Assembly: GCA_039881045.1 (NCBI GenBank)
Contig: JAYWVB010000052.1
Coordinates: 186,001-250,000 of the forward strand
Origin: Chaetomium olivaceum
Lineage: Eukaryota > Ascomycota > Sordariomycetes > Sordariales > Chaetomiaceae
Reading direction: 5' to 3'
Length of the DNA stretch: 64,000 bases
This document shows, in pieces, positions 49,501 to 64,000 of this stretch. Under the pieces are notes generated by a model, which worked only from the letters and a program-made list of their open reading frames with translations, made no database searches and had not been told where the DNA came from. Each line of letters begins with the position of its first letter. Position 1 is the stretch's first letter. The position numbers and the translations under genes were made by a program.

Positions 49501-52500
49501 GATACCCCCGGTGCCAAGTAAGCGACATCAAGGCATTATCGGTACAGACCTCATCGTCACCTACCACTCCGACCTGGTCCAGTGCGACATCCTCCCACCC
49601 GGCTCCCGATACACGAATGCAGGAAGCTTCAAGGCCGGGACCTTCCTACCATTCATCCAACCCTCTTTTATTCAAGAGCTCTACCCGCGCCTCCTGAGTA
49701 CCGAAGACGAAGACGGCTCGGGACTTCCGGTGATACTCTCCATGTTCAACACGGAAGCAGAAATAGCGACCCTGGAAGAGGATTGGGAAGGGAAATGGTT
49801 CAGTATCGTGGCCCGACTTTTCCCAAACAAACTTACCTTCGAAGGCGTAGGTGTTAATGGATGGGAGACAGACGAAACCCAGTCCGTACAGGTGGCGCTG
49901 GCACTGCCGCGTGATGGCGGCTTGACTCCGTACGCCCTGTCATTTTGCACTGAAGCAGGACCTGGCTGCTAACACTTCCAAGTGTCATCCCCCGGCAGCT
50001 CGGTCGTCCCGACGAGACAGCTCCGTGGCCAAGCACTTCAGCACATGTATCCTTTGCCGGCCCCGTCGATCTAGATACCTTCCATATCAAGCAAGGAGTT
50101 TGGCCAGAGCCGCTGATCAAGACTTCGGTGTTCGTCAAACTCGGATCTTACTTGCAGCCGGAGAACGACCGCCCTCCTCGCAAGGGCATACACATATGCC
50201 ACGTCCTCGTTCTCTTCCCCATCGACCAGCAACCCTGGAAGTCTCTGGCCGGGTGGATGCGGACCGCCGCGAACCCCTTTCCTAAGGGGTCGTGGATCGC
50301 GTGCAATGGTCGACTCCTGGGAGTCCTGGACCGCGACCTGATTCGAGGACCTCAGCTAGTCGATTCCAGCGTTCGAATCCTGGTAATCCTCGCCGACAAT
50401 TGGGAATTCATTCGGCAGAATTCCCCGTCTACCAACAATACACCCACGCCAAAATCATCGGACCCTGTCGACAACTTACCAACGACACCACGATCGGCTG
50501 GCCCCGGAGGAGTCGCAAGCAGAAACCCGTTCTCTTCACTAGGCCGTGCTCGAAATCCCCCTTCCTCGCCTCAGAATCCATCTTCTTCCTCGCCGGTTGC
50601 CCCGGAAACCGCAGAAGAAGCGACCGAACCACCATCGATCCCTGGAGCGCAGCTAGACTCGATTACGGTCGACCCCGATCAGATGCCCACAGTTCCATCT
50701 TCAGGTATGGATCGCCGCCTGCCAGACCCACGGCTCGCCTAACTGTTGATCTAGATGGCGATGACTCGAACGGCGCTTCGGACACAGAGGAATTGTTGGA
50801 CGCTCAATTCGTGTCGAATAGCAGTACCCCGACAAAGAAAAGGAAGGAACCAAGCCCTCCGGAACCGGCCAGAAGCAAGAGATCCACAGCGGGAAAAAAG
50901 AAGGCGCGGCTGTATGACTAGATTTTGAGATTGACCAAAGAACTGCCTTTGCTTGCTTTCTCAACATTCGGCAAGCGGCCTGACAAGCGGCCTGAAACTA
51001 ATCGCACGACAGCATTGTATTGCGGCCGTGGGCTAACTGCGCCGGCCCGTTCCTCCAGGCTTCCTTTGGCGTGCCCGCGCGCAGCGGGCACGGTCCCTCT
51101 TGTCGTGGAATAAGTGTGGTGTGCGCACAGACCACTGCAGTATATGACCGGGAATGCGCATCCAACCCTAACCCAGGGCACCAGGCGCATTCTCCGTCAC
51201 AAAGAACAATGTAGAGTAAACCCAGCCTAGGTGTCTTCGGTTACTTTACAGAATAGCAAGGCGTTGCCTGGACCAGAATGTTTAATGTCGTTAGTAACTC
51301 GAGTCAGCATACCTTGGACAGGGGTCAATGTATCAGGCCAACCAGCATTACTATCTTACAGTACCAAGAACGAGGTAACTCAAGACTCCAACTGACAACA
51401 ACCCCCAACAGCAGTATTGGATGGTTTTAACTAATGCCGCCCGAAATCATACAAATTTACCAGAATTGAGTTGCCGAAGTAACGCGTTAAATACGGCAAG
51501 CATGAGACCCGACAAACTCCTCGAGTCCGCCTGGAAGATGCTGGGTAGGTTGTTTACCGTGACGGTGTGACCCACCGAGCCTGACACAAGAGGAGGTACG
51601 GCAGACCAGAACACAAACATTCTGTTTCAGGCCTCACGTTCAGAACTCAATACCGACAAAAAGGTTTCATAACCCGATTCAAATTCATGAGACTTTAAGT
51701 TATAGGGCTCGGAGTCGGTATCGTATTTTCGTAATCGCTGGTCATGGCCGGGGATTCCTTGCCCACAACAGGGGTAAACAAAGTTCGGTAATTACATGAG
51801 ATACATAGAGTTAAATACTAGTTAATATTTTTGCGTCAGTTTCGTGCACTGCAGTTGATAGGTAATTTTCAGGCACGGGGGCCGATATGTAACGTATTGA
51901 ATGTACAAGTAATATTTGTTAAATGACCTAGAAATGCAGGCAGAAACGGAGGTTTGGGGGTTGTCTCAGTCTGGAGAAGCGGAGATGGCGGTGTTGGGAA
52001 GGACCAGGCGCGCACGCCATTTTGGGCGGGCTGACGAAAGAAACGAAGGGGGAAGTGACTTGCTGCCACACCCTCTCTCAACATCCCTTTTCCCAGGAAC
52101 TACCCTTATTACGCCGCGCTGCCATGTAAATGACTCAAGTACTACACACAAAACCCCTCTCACACCCTTTCTTCCATTCCCTTATTGTGTACTTCAAGTA
52201 TCTTTCCCACCGGTTTCGCCATCGACGCTTGCCTCTGCCGGGCTCTCTCTCTGCAACGATCCCGTCCGATGCGCCAATGAGAACACGAAAGCGAGAAAGG
52301 CAAAAGCACTCGACGCTGTGAAGGCCATCCGCAACGCATCACAGTACAATGCACGAACCGCCACCTCCAAGGCCGGGGAGAGCTCGCTGACCGCGAAGAG
52401 CGACTGCCGCAGTTTTTCGATGAGCTGCCGGGCAAAGTTAGCGTTGTCGGCCAAACTCGAGACACCAGTTGACGAGACTGTAAGATCACTGACCTCTTCC

Positions 52501-55500
52501 GTTGCCGCATCTCCCAGAGCTTCAGGCAACCTCGCCAGCAAGACATTCTGGACGATGGCCGCTGTCACGGTAACGCCGTAGATGGTGCCCATGGACCGAA
52601 TCAAGTACACGGTAGATGTAGCGACGGCTTGTTCTGCTTGAGGTTAGTGACCTGCCCCAATATGCGCGATCGAAACCACTTACCTCTGTGCTCAAAGATG
52701 GAAACAAAGCTAAACAGCACGCTGGGGTTTGTTAAGCCGAGCCCCAGATTCGCAGGCACCAGAAACACAAACTCCTTCCACCGATTCCCCGTCATCCCGA
52801 GCGTCATTGCCAGCAAGTTTCCGAGAAGCATTGTGGCCGTACCCATACGAACGTTTAAAGCCAGAGGATAACCGCGGTGCATTAATGTGCCGGCGATGAC
52901 CCCGCCAACCGGTGTTGCGAGAGCAGGGACGATCAGACGGAGGCCAGCGTTTGAAGGAGAGTCGCCTTGCACCGCTTGGAAGTACAAGGGAATCATGAAC
53001 ATGTACTGGGAAAGGTCAGCACAACACAATGATTGATGAGGTGGAGAGCACTCACGCCGTATGCGGCCATCCCGGAGAACACGTTGGTTAGCTGCACGGC
53101 GGTGGGCTGCCAGCCCCTCAACATCCGCAGTGGAATCATGGGTATCGCCTTGGTTGTCGCTTCGATTCTCACGAACCAGAGTAGAAGGATGACACTCCCA
53201 CCCAGCGAGCCGATCACAAACGGACTGCCCCAGGGAAAGTCATTACCACCGAGGCTCAACCCCAAGAGCTGTGCCACGAGCCCGAGGACAAGGACAAAAG
53301 CCCCGAGCAGATCCAAGCGCCGCATTACAAACAGGAACGGGTGTTTGGGATCCGTCACGGGGATAACACAAGGAGGATTTTCCAGGACGATATAACCCAC
53401 CACGAGGGCTACGATGGATACCGGAACCTGCAACAAAAAGCACCACCGCCACCCGATACTTTCGGCCATCACGCCTCCGAGGGAGGCCCCGAGAACCGCG
53501 CCAAAGCCGACGAGAATATTCTGCATGGCCTGATACATACCCCTCTGTTTCAACGGGATCATGTCCGAGTTGATGACCGTTGCTGCCAACAATTAGTCCG
53601 GTGATGCATCGAACGGGACATAGTATTATACACTCACCCATTGTGATTAGCCCGCCGCCTCCGAACCCCGTCACGGCCCTCATGATATCGAGCCCCAGCA
53701 TACTCTGCGAGATGGAACAACCGAAGCATCCGACCATGAATGCAAACGTCGATACGAAGAAGCATATCCTCCGCCCAAACATGTCGGAAAACCGGCCGTA
53801 GAGGGGCTGGAAGGCTGTGCTCGTGACCAAGTACGACGTCGTCAGCCATGCTGCATTGTTGGCGGCGTTGAAGTCGGAGCTGATGGCGGCATACGTTGAC
53901 GCCGTGATGGTGCCGTCAAACCCAGAGAGAAAGACATTGGCCCAGAGGGCTGTTGAGTGACATGGGTCAGCACGACACGAGGGTTGCCCTACTTTCCTTT
54001 GGTCCAGTTTTTCACGTACCTGTCTCGATCCACCAAAAGCCTGCCGAAGGCTTCCAGAGCTCCTCAACACACTTCGGGGCCGTCTCATAGCCAGGCCCCG
54101 GTTGTGATTCTAGAAGAGTGTGTCGTTTCGTCAACCTCCCGGACTGAAACAGTGGTTTGGGTCCATTTGTTGTTTTGTTCTGCACTATTGTCGGCCATTC
54201 CGTTGTAATTGAGGGTGGTAGGATGCGATATACAAGTTGTGTATCTGCTTGTTCTTTTCTGTTTTGATGGGCTTTTTTTCTGTCAATCGGTATGCCAACC
54301 TAGCCGTGAAGAAGTCTTCAACATGGAGAGGTGCGAAAACTGCTCCGGTGGCAATGCCTCCGGTGAGGGTGTCTCGAGCAGGCAGGGCGACTAACCATCC
54401 TTGGCCCCCATCGCGGCAGAGTTTAGGTACTGCCGACGAAAAGGGCAAGCCGTCCCGCTGCATGCCCGGTGCAGAGATCGTCCGACCTACTTTTCCTGCC
54501 GCACCTAAGCCCGAAACCGGGGATAATTAAAATCGGCGGTTAGCAGCCTCGACGATTTTTTCACACCCCACCATCCACGGTCTCTTCAAACCCGTTATGA
54601 TGACAAGTCCACTTGGTCTGATGCTTTAACATACCTGGCATCTCGACATTAGGCCCGTCAATCCACCGCCGACACGGTCATCCGCAACATTGGAGTGGGT
54701 TTGGTCAGGGTTTCAGTCCAAGCGCGACCCCATCCTGCCTGCACCTTATCACGGCGGGTCCCGTGAGACTCTGCATGGGACGCATTGCATCCGAACACAG
54801 TCCTCAGAAAACTCATCCCCAACATCCTTCGGCATTGATCATCTTCACGATGACCGGAGTTCATCGAAGCTGCTGGACCTTTTCCCAAGAGTCTCTGAAC
54901 ATATAAGCGCGCTTTCTAAGGCCAAATCGCGTATCGTAGGGTTTCCCTGGCACCCAACTCGCAAATCCTCAGCTCGTCGAAATCTTTCTTTTGCCTCACC
55001 CTGGCACTTCTGCAAGCCTCAATTGGTGAGAGCCCCGGTTCGACCCGGGCTGATATGCATGCGGTCGAGCGACCCTTGGCGATCCCTGACCCCTCAAGGC
55101 GGGTAGTTAACGGTTCAGTTCCCCGCACCAACCGCGCTCTTTGCCTGACCCCCAACCACCGAGGTTTTCCTCCGTTGGAAGTGTGGTGTGGCTGCCTGAG
55201 AATCTCAAAATCTTGCTGCATCCTTCCTGTTCCACCCTGTTTTGATCCTGGATGTCACTCCGTACGGTAGGTGACACACCACCATGATGCGGTGTCCCCC
55301 CACAGTCCGTCCTGCCGCTTCGGAACAAACACCCACCCCGGTAAAGGTGCGGGTAGACGAGCCGGCAGGGTGCGCCCCCCACGCTCCGGCCCCGCCGCCC
55401 CGGCTGTCGAGTGTAAAATGCCCCTTGGCCAATCACGTTGCGAGCATTGACATAAGCGAGAGGTTGTAACCTTCGAAGCGAGAGAGGGTGTTCATGTGCC

Positions 55501-58500
55501 CGCTCAAAGGCCCGCCAGAGGGACTTCAGTCTTATCTCCTTTCTGTTGTTTTGGTGAGAGGTATGAAGCTGCCTGTGTGCCTGTGCCAATAGAACACGGG
55601 CCAGACCACCGCCTTTGCGGGTGCTCCCATGCAGAGTAACATCGCACTTGAGGCTGAAGCAGTCTGTTTGTGTGAAGGGTGGTGCGGGGCACTTCATTTT
55701 TGGTGTGGATGCGGCGAGGGTGAGTGCCGTGGAATGAGTGAAGGGTGGACGTGGTGGGTGCTTGATCTGGACCGGGCTGGCCATCATCACGGAATGGTCT
55801 GGGCTTCTTGAGGTTGGGGAGGTCGCTCGCTCTTGCTGTGGTGCGGGTCCGCCCGGAATTCGCCGTTTCGTGGCTTGGAAGGGGCCGTGAGTTGGGAATT
55901 GGGTCGCGTGCCCAAACCGCGGTGGTGCGGGAGGTGGTTGTTGGAATCGACGCATACGGTGATGACACTGGTCTGGCCTCAGATGTTAGTTATCGTAAAA
56001 ACTATCCACCTCCCTCGCTGGTATGTACAGTACTTTAGTTTGCATGTAGGTAGGTAGTCAAGCATTATCCGAAGAGGGGCCAAACCTTCGAGACAGGGTG
56101 GAAACTACGGTACCTACCACCGTCTAAATTGTAACCTTTTTTTGTACATGTACGCTGCCTCACCTACGTATTTAAGCCTTCGTCCTTTTGCCTTGCTTTG
56201 ATTTATTGATGGCAAGAATCATACTTACAGATCCATATTTTCCGGTTTTCTTACAGCGTCCAGGACCATTTTCGGCACAGCCCAGCGCGCTTGATAACCC
56301 GGTCTCACTAGCGGTCATGGCGGACGCTAACTTCAACTCCTTCCAAATAACCACTATGGCTAGCGGTGACAGGAAGGCTGGCTACTGCTAACGGATATTT
56401 GTACAGCCAACGGCAACGCCGCTACTATAGCTAGCTTGGATTCGATCCGGGCTGGTAGAGTTGTTCTGCGGGTTAATAAAATCGGATGGCGAAAATGACA
56501 GAATGACACGACTCGCACGTGATGGACATGAAGAAATAGAACAACCCGGAAATGCTTCTTGACTTCTCGAGCTCTCAGTAGCAATACGTGAAGTTTCAAC
56601 TACTGCGGTGAATCCCGTAGCTATAAGATGGTGCGAAGTTGAAGATCCAGCGACTACAGCTACATAGAACTCGGATATTACAGCAAGGAATGATGTAAAG
56701 TGGGGAAATCACTGCACGTTCTTGAATTAACTGCCTTTTTAAGATCGACGGGGGTGAGCGAGATGAACTGCAACGACAAAGTGCTAAATAAGAGCAAAGC
56801 AAAGTGTAACAGGCCACACGTTGGCGTTGAAGTGATGCACAAGGCGAGGCGGGAATGGACTAGATTGCTTCGAATGAAGAGAGAAAGAGAGAAAGAGCTA
56901 AGCTACAGGAAGAAAGAGACAGCTTTATCGTGTTGCTGAAACGGGGCATGGAAGGTTCTAGCATAGTCCATCCAAGTGGGACTCGAACCCACCAGGTTCT
57001 GGCATCGCCGAACCTACCCACGGGCCCAGCCCGTCACACAAAGCGCAAAATGAAAAGGAAAACCAAGCAAAAGAGAGACAAAGAGATAAACAAACAGACA
57101 AACAGGAAAAGACGGAAAGACAGGAAAAACAAAAAAAGAACAGACAGAAAAGGAGAAAGGCAGAAAGACAGACCAAAAGAAAACAGGACGACAAGTATCC
57201 TCATGCATCAGCTCAATGCTCGGAAACTGTTTCGCCTAGTCGGCTCTGTCACTTCTTACGATGAGCCTGACCCGGACCGTCACCACGAGGTAGCAGTTCC
57301 CGTAGGCCGCGGCCGACAAAGTGGTTGTGGCCCTTCATCTTCTGCACCTTGGCTTCGATCAGCCAGCCGAGGAGGGCTTTTCGGGCATGACGTCCCTCGT
57401 CCCCGCAACAGGAGAGCAGCGTTCCTTTCAACGCCGGGATGCCGTAAAGCCCGTCCGAAAAAACGCTGAGAAAGATGTAGCTACCGTCAAATAATGAAAC
57501 ATATCGTGTATCGAACTTGTCGTTGTGGGCGTAATTCGACATTTGTTGTATCACTGGGTATTCGCCCACTCCCCCGACCTTGAAAAACGTGTCCTTTACG
57601 GGCTTTCCTGTTTGTTCGGCAGCTTGGTCGGCCGCAAGTGCGCGGGCCTCAGTGGCCCGGCAGAAGACGTCAGGTTTGATTCCTCCATGGATCTTCATCT
57701 CGAGTATTGCGAATAACTTCTCCGCGCCTTCGGATCCAGCTGCCCTCCAGACATAATCGGGGCGGCAGTTCTTGGCCTCGACCTCGGATGCCGACTCAAT
57801 AGCGTCGACAAAAATTTCCCCGATTGCCATGTTGACAGTGTAGGTGAGGTGCGCTGCGGCAGAGGCTCTCACGTCAGCCTCCCTCCTGACACGGAAAGTT
57901 GGCTCGAGCGAAGGGACATGATGCCGGCTCAACTTGCTCCTTGCCCCAGACTTGTCCAAGTACGAGTCAGCCACCGAAAGATAGTATTGGACGGGCACCT
58001 CGGTCCAAAACCGCGGTGGCCTGGTGGCAGCAACGAGCCCACTCGACGTGTGGTTCCCCAAGGCGTGGTCAAAATCGCTAGCCAGCTTGTACGCAGGAAG
58101 CGGCGCGGTAAGTGCCTGAAGGACGTTCAGCGCGTTGGATCCGGGTGTCGGGTGCAGAGGGGGCCCCGGGAGCAGCACCCTGGAACGAAGTTGTTGAAGC
58201 CGTTCGGACGGCAACTGCTCGGTAGCGGAAGGGGATGTTCGGCGAACCCCAGCTGGCGCTGGCTTCGGCGTTGCGGAGCCAGAAGCCGGCTTGGGAGGGG
58301 TACCGGTCGCCGTCGGGGTGGAAAGTCTCTAATTGGACGCACCTATCGCTCGGAACTCGGTTGTTGGGGTTCTAAACTTCCAACTGTCAGTTCTCTGAAA
58401 CCAACAACCAGCCCTGACTCCCCAACCGCAACGTTTAGTCTTGAGCGGCCGGCCCTCTGTTGTGACTCGAATTGCTCGATCGCCTACCTCTCTCATTCAT

Positions 58501-61500
58501 CTTCTATTACAACGTCAAGATGCGCGAGATTTATGGCGCCCCTGACAAGACGAGATACGGTGCTGGCACAACCCTGCGGATCCGCAGACACGTGCCACCC
58601 GAGCCCTTTACTGATGACTACGGACCAAGTCCCCGCCCGCCTGTTGACTGGAGCCGCCGGAAAGGCCAGGACCAGGGCAAGATTGACCGGGTTGAGTTTG
58701 CGATCGCCAACCCGCCACTCGAAACGGATCCCCCAAGCTCGATCGAGCGCACCTTGACTGTAACGGGGGTCAAGACCATCCGGGATCGAGGCGGGCTCCA
58801 TGTGGTCACCTGCTTCCTTGACAAACATCTATCCACCGAGTACATCGCCAAGATCTTCGATGGGGTCGATTATCCCTTTAGGCGACGAGGACTGGGACTG
58901 CATGTTACTTGCCGATAGGGACTACAGCATTGAAGCGTGGGCTTACCGGACGATGCAGCCCGTTATCGGCGGGACCATCGTGCCAGCCTACCACGACTCC
59001 TGGACCGTTGCCGTTGGCGAACAGTGGGCCCGCATAATCCTCATCGAACTCATCCAGGGAGAATGCATGCTAGACATAATCAAGCGCGCCGACGATGAAA
59101 GCGGGCGGAGGGTCGATTACACCCGGCTCCCGCCGGAAAGCTTCCGGATCCGGGTGCTGAAAAACATCCAGGAGGCGAACCTCTTTATTTGGTGGCACAC
59201 CGCCGTGAAACACAACGACGTCGCACCTCGCAATGTCATGGTCAAGCCCGACGGCAGCGTCGCCATCATTGACTTTATCAATGTCTACTTTTACGATTTT
59301 ACCGCGAGCCACAACAATCACCCACGTACAAGGAAAAGAAATCTGTGCCCCTTGCCGCCGTCCCTCGCTGAAGAGTTGTGGCCTTTCCCAGGGGGGTACG
59401 ACTATGAGTATCCGTAGATCCACTGGATACCTGAGAGTTGGACGAAAGACCCGAACTTGGAGGCCGAGTGGCTAGCGGAAACGTACCGGATTGACCCCAG
59501 GTTCATGCCACCGTCGGCATTTTGGCCGAACGAGGATTTCCACGAGGAAGACGGTGCAAAGGCAGTGCGGTTGTTGGAAAGCCTCGGCCGCAAACCAGCT
59601 ACGAGTCAGCGCGCCGGACGTTCTTGATTGCCCAACCTGTCAAAGTGCGAACGGAACGAGTCTTTTCGTGTCACTGACCGAGAGCACGAGCCCAACCTCA
59701 GGGATCATTTGTAACTAGATTAACAACCTCTCAACGATATCTTTTGCCGGTGCCTTTACCAAGTCTGCCGAGTGAAGTCAAAATGTTCGGCAAAGAGAAC
59801 ATAGCCATTGGAACGAAGCGGCTGATCTCGGGTTTGTAGTCCATATAATGGTTCACACCGCTAAGCCGCCGTTAGTAGAGCTAGACTGCATCCATTCGGG
59901 TCTTTCGGTTTCGAGTCTTTCGACCTCGCAGTGTCAACAATGGGCTGTCCTCCCGAGATCGTCTCCAGGGCAGGGATTGGTTGCCCAAGGCTGAGAGTTG
60001 AGCCGGTGAGCCCCAATCTCACCGCAGAGCTAGCCATCTCATACCCCAGAGGCTGGCCACTACTGGTAACTTCCGCGGCCGAAAAGAGCGGGGTGAGGGC
60101 AATGTGGCATTGTATAAATAGAGGGTTTAGAAAGTGACAGTTGCATCGCTTTAATGAACGATGGGAAATGGATGTGCCTCAGGACAATCGGGATAAGGGG
60201 GAGCTTAATCGGAAAAGGTCTGCGCTTTTATCGTTTAGAATTGAGAAGGATTGTCATGTTCTATGGAGTCAGACTATATTAACCGCCCCCTATCCTATCC
60301 GCCCCTCTTCACTTAAGCCAAAGTTTTCGCCAACGCTGTAACCTGATCACGCAGTTGTTGGCTTTCCCTCGGTGCGTTCTTCAGCACCTTCTGCAGCAAG
60401 TGATCGACCTGCGCACCCGGCACTGTGGGCGGGTTGCCCTGGGCCGTCTGAATACGCGAAACCTGGAACTGCAGGAAGAACTTGGGGACCTTGATGCCCA
60501 AGTTCCTCCCACCCATCGAACGGATACCAGCCTCGGTGGCGAGATAGACGTCGAGTTGTTTCTGGAAGGTGGCGAGGTCGGCGTTGCGCAGGGGTGTCGG
60601 CGTCGCGAATCTATCAAGAGCGAACTCCAACGGGGTTTGAGACGAGGAGGCGAAGTTGACTGATGAAAACGACACGTCGCCTGAGGAGACATCCGGTACC
60701 CCCGAGAGGGTGGTCCGGGAGCTATCGCATGTGATGCGCTGTCGCAGGTCGGTTGCAATGTCGGCGACCTCTTTGGGGAGGACCTGGTTGCCGACGAGGA
60801 AGCAAGAGTTGGCTTGCCGCTCCGAGACGAGGGGTGCTGGGCTGTGTTAGTGGGAAAGGTGAAAGGGTTGGACTGGAACATGCATACCAGAAAATGCGAG
60901 GCCCGCGCCGAAAGCGACAACTGCGAAGAGCTTCATCTTGAGTGTGTGGATAGAGAGGCGAACGTGGGAAAATTATTGAATGCCCGGATGTTAATACAGA
61001 AGAGAGACAGAAGAGAAACGATATTACAAACACCAGTGCCGTAAATAGAAACAATGCAGCCAGCCACAATGACGATCAAGAAAGGTGATCTTCAGACGGA
61101 TACTGAAGGATATAAATACCCATCTCCATCCTCGCGGTCCCCGGCTGCCCAGCCGTTGCCCAAGCGCCGGGTTCGTCTCAAGTTCGCCCACGACGGCCTC
61201 GAAGCACTGGGGTAGAAACCGCGGAATCCCACATTAACGCCGGAAATCATCTCTAAACAGAATGGCTTGCGGTCTTGTTGCTGGAAACGGGCTACCCCTG
61301 ACACGGGAAAGAGTTGTGACGTGGGTGGGGGTCGTTTCATCCCTGTGTCGAACTGGAAACACCCCCTGTCCCCTTTCTTGATTGCGAGGTTCGCTTAGAT
61401 CAACACTCACAACCCACACAGAGATAATGATGAGATACCCAGGCAGTGAACGCCACGATGGCAGTTTCTTTAACAGTTATGTTTTGGAACACCGCATCTC

Positions 61501-64000
61501 TGAAATGACGAAATGATGAAATGACGACTTGATGCACGGGAAACACCGCCGAGTAATCTCACCACTCACGATCTCAGGACAATCTCTATTCCATCTAACT
61601 AGCACGAACAGCTAATTCAAACACGCGATACATTATTCAATCCAACTCTAATCGACAAAAGAAACCAGATCCGCAACCTCTAAACACTCACAGCTCCAGC
61701 CCCTTGTAAGCCTCCTCCAATCCCTGAAACTCAGTGACACCCAAATCCTCCTTGCCCAACACCTTGCCCCCATCCGCCCTAGTCCAGCTCCGCTCGCGAT
61801 ACTCATCCCAAAACTCCATCATCACGCCCATCTCCTCCGCCCACAGCGGCCACACCTCCCTGAACGCCTCCCCACTAACCCTCACGAACTGCGCCTTGGT
61901 GCCCCGCGCCTTCGCCCAAAGCTGCAGCATCTCCCCGGCCTGGTGCGTCTCCGTCGCGGCCAGCACCACGGCGCCCTGCCGCGTCTTGTCGCCCTGCTCC
62001 ACCGTCGCCTTCACGAACGCGCCCACATTGGCCGACACGTCGCCGATGGTCTGGATGGGCGTCTCGGGCGCGTAGTTGGCGATCTGCAGGTACTTGCCCG
62101 CGGTGGGGATCCAGTAGGGGGTGAACATGGGGAAGGCATAGTTGGAGTGGTACCAGGTGACCCAGAAGAAGGTGGTCTTTGCGAAGAGGGCGGGGAGGTG
62201 GGTCTGGATGTGCGCGTCGATGCGGTTTTTGCCCTCGAAGTGAGGGACGAGGTATTTGTTGTTGGACAGGGCGCGCGCGTTGGGCAGCGTGCTCCAGATG
62301 TAATGTTCTAGGGTCGGGGTGGCGTCGGCCGCGGTCGCGAGGTTGATCCCCTGCTGGAGCTCGATTTCCATGGCTTTGTCCGGGGATTGGTGGGCGATGA
62401 AGGGCTCAAAGAAGTTGGTGACGCCAAAGATCATGTGGGAGCCGGCGAAGGCTGCCTTGAGGCTGGTGAGGTCGTTGAGGTCGGCGGAGACTACTTCGGC
62501 ACCCTGGGCAGCGAGGGCTTGGCCCGAGGCACTAGACGGGTTCCTGGTGATGGCCCGGACCTGGTAGTCCGGGTTGTTGATAAAGGCGCGGACGACTCCC
62601 TTGCCCTGGGCACCGGTGGCGCCGACGATGGTGATGAGCTTCGCCATTTCTGATGGTGGGACGTTGATGGTGTTGGACGGTTTGATGCGAGCAGTTATTG
62701 CACTGCGTTCAAGTAGAATGTTTCTGGTAAGGAGGTGCAGGGGAAGATTGTGTGACTGTCGATGTCTTGGTGGATTGATGCTGTAGGTGTCTTGATGGTG
62801 TGTAGAAAGTTTCAGGAGGGAAACTCGGTGACGCAATCTATACTTATACATTTTCGTCTCATCTCAACATGGAACTTGACGTTCCATCCCACGGACCGTT
62901 ATGGTGCTGTTGATTCCATGAACATATTACCAATATGCTCTCATGCCGGGGTTCGGACACCCGAGTGACGTCGGCGTGTCTAGAGTCAGGTCCAATCACG
63001 GAAGATGGCGATGTCGCATCGACTACCTTTTGTCAGCCATAGGGGAAGCAACAGTGTCTATCCTCAGACCAATGACGGGTGTGAATCAAATGGGAAAACA
63101 TATTTCCCAAGTAGGGCCTGACTCAGCGCCCTGTTGGGATATCTCACGTTGTTGATTGGACGGATGCTGAATAAAAGGCGTGTTCACGATTATTAATCTG
63201 CGGTAATGCACAGGCGTTCAGTAAACGAGTGAATCCTCGATCAGGGGAAACCTTCCGAGAACGGAAACCTACAATGCCGAGCTGCGAGGTGCTGAGTCGG
63301 AACCTGAGAAATTCTTTTAATTTAGGTATGCATGGAAGCCATGTGTGTAGTTATCGTCAACGCCTTTTAGAAACAGTGATATATAATCTGAGGCATGCAA
63401 AGGCTTGATTATAGACTATCGCTTTCCCCTGCCCACCGTTCGCAAATGGCTGGAGAGGAAAACGCACTGGAATACGATGTCCAGGTGCCATGGTCGGGAC
63501 TGCCGAATTCTGATAGCTCCATGCTTTGCCGCAGGATCCTCCAAGCCAGCTCATCAGATTAGGCGCTTGTCCCAATCTTATACCTCGACTCGGTTTCCCC
63601 GGCCAAGTTGTTGGAGAAACCCGTCACTGGGACCAGCCCAGTACTTGGCTATCCAATCCACTGCTTTCTAAAACTACGTTCCTCCTAACACGAGTTGTTC
63701 CTGATAGTACCTAGCTAAAGCTAGTATATTCTACAAGCTTGAAGCAACATTTGAGCAACTATCAGCGCTGGGGACGTTAAGAGATGCTGTGGCAGTAGGC
63801 GGGTGCTTGCCTCAGGCGGCTCCCGAGTCCTACGCGACGCCTCGCTCAGCTCACGCCGCTCTGCCTATCCTGTGCCCTGCGGCTTCTGCTGGCGATTTTA
63901 TTGAGCACGCGTTTTGTCCTCGACAGGGCTTCCTCCACGTGCTTCGCGGCATTCACCGTCCTTTGAGGTAGGGATGAACTGCCCCACGATTCGTGCTCGT

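Overview
The window is nuclear DNA of a filamentous ascomycete, most likely a Sordariomycete and plausibly Sordariales/Chaetomiaceae-like. The support is direct: protein genes are split by short introns of about 47-150 nt with GTAWGT-type donors, CTRAY branch points and YAG acceptors; tRNA genes carry introns one base 3' of the anticodon; secreted plant- and fungal-wall enzymes are present; and the mobile elements are fungal types (Helitron with DUF6570, Fot1/pogo, Crypton with a GCR1_C tail). The species cannot be named from this sequence alone.

Layout, left to right. 1-4.8 kb: N-terminal half of a giant DUF6606/DUF3638 protein running off the left edge (minus). 5.4-6.6 kb: secreted tyrosinase (minus). 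8.0-9.4 kb: wrecked aminoglycoside-phosphotransferase-family gene. 10.3-11.5 kb: remnant of an ankyrin-type hypothetical gene. 11.6 kb: tRNA-Lys(CTT). 12.4-14.5 kb: GH18 chitinase with hevein-type chitin-binding modules. 15.1-16.2 kb: caleosin/peroxygenase. 16.7-18.0 kb: GH10 xylanase with CBM1. 18-22.4 kb: gene-poor, with tRNA-Glu(CTC). 22.4-25.1 kb: GH2 exo-beta-D-glucosaminidase. 25.5 kb: second tRNA-Lys(CTT). 26.4-29.0 kb: Crypton tyrosine-recombinase element. 29.9-31.1 kb: MDR-family oxidoreductase. 31.6-33.0 kb: ADP-ribosylglycohydrolase. 33.7 kb: tRNA-Arg(ACG) plus a degenerate copy of its 3' half. 34.4-35.3 kb: sugar O-acetyltransferase with a frameshifted C-terminus. 36.8-37.8 kb: heme-thiolate peroxygenase (UPO/chloroperoxidase family). 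40-51 kb: a large Helitron region, made of a decayed Rep-helicase gene (minus), a complete Fot1/pogo DNA transposon nested inside it, and a divergent intact gene for a putative OB-fold-like partner. 52.2-54.2 kb: 14-TM MFS transporter. 57.2-59.6 kb: divergent pair of a PD-(D/E)XK nuclease-like gene and a damaged protein-kinase-like gene. 60.3-60.9 kb: small secreted protein. 61.7-62.6 kb: NmrA-like protein. The rest is gene-poor.

Themes. The host genes suggest a saprotrophic secretome: xylan (GH10), chitin (GH18) and chitosan oligomer (GH2 glucosaminidase) breakdown, phenol oxidation (tyrosinase), and two unrelated peroxygenase types (caleosin, UPO). They are not an obvious biosynthetic cluster: orientations alternate and gene-poor spacers separate them. 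The right half is accessory DNA. Three classes of mobile element with different chemistry (HUH Helitron, DD35D transposon, tyrosine-recombinase Crypton) lie within about 25 kb. Single-base frameshifts interrupt several genes whose protein similarity otherwise continues. Either the locus is decaying or the assembly carries uncorrected indels; sequence alone cannot decide. All intron positions given here were derived by requiring splice signals, reading-frame continuity and family continuity together.
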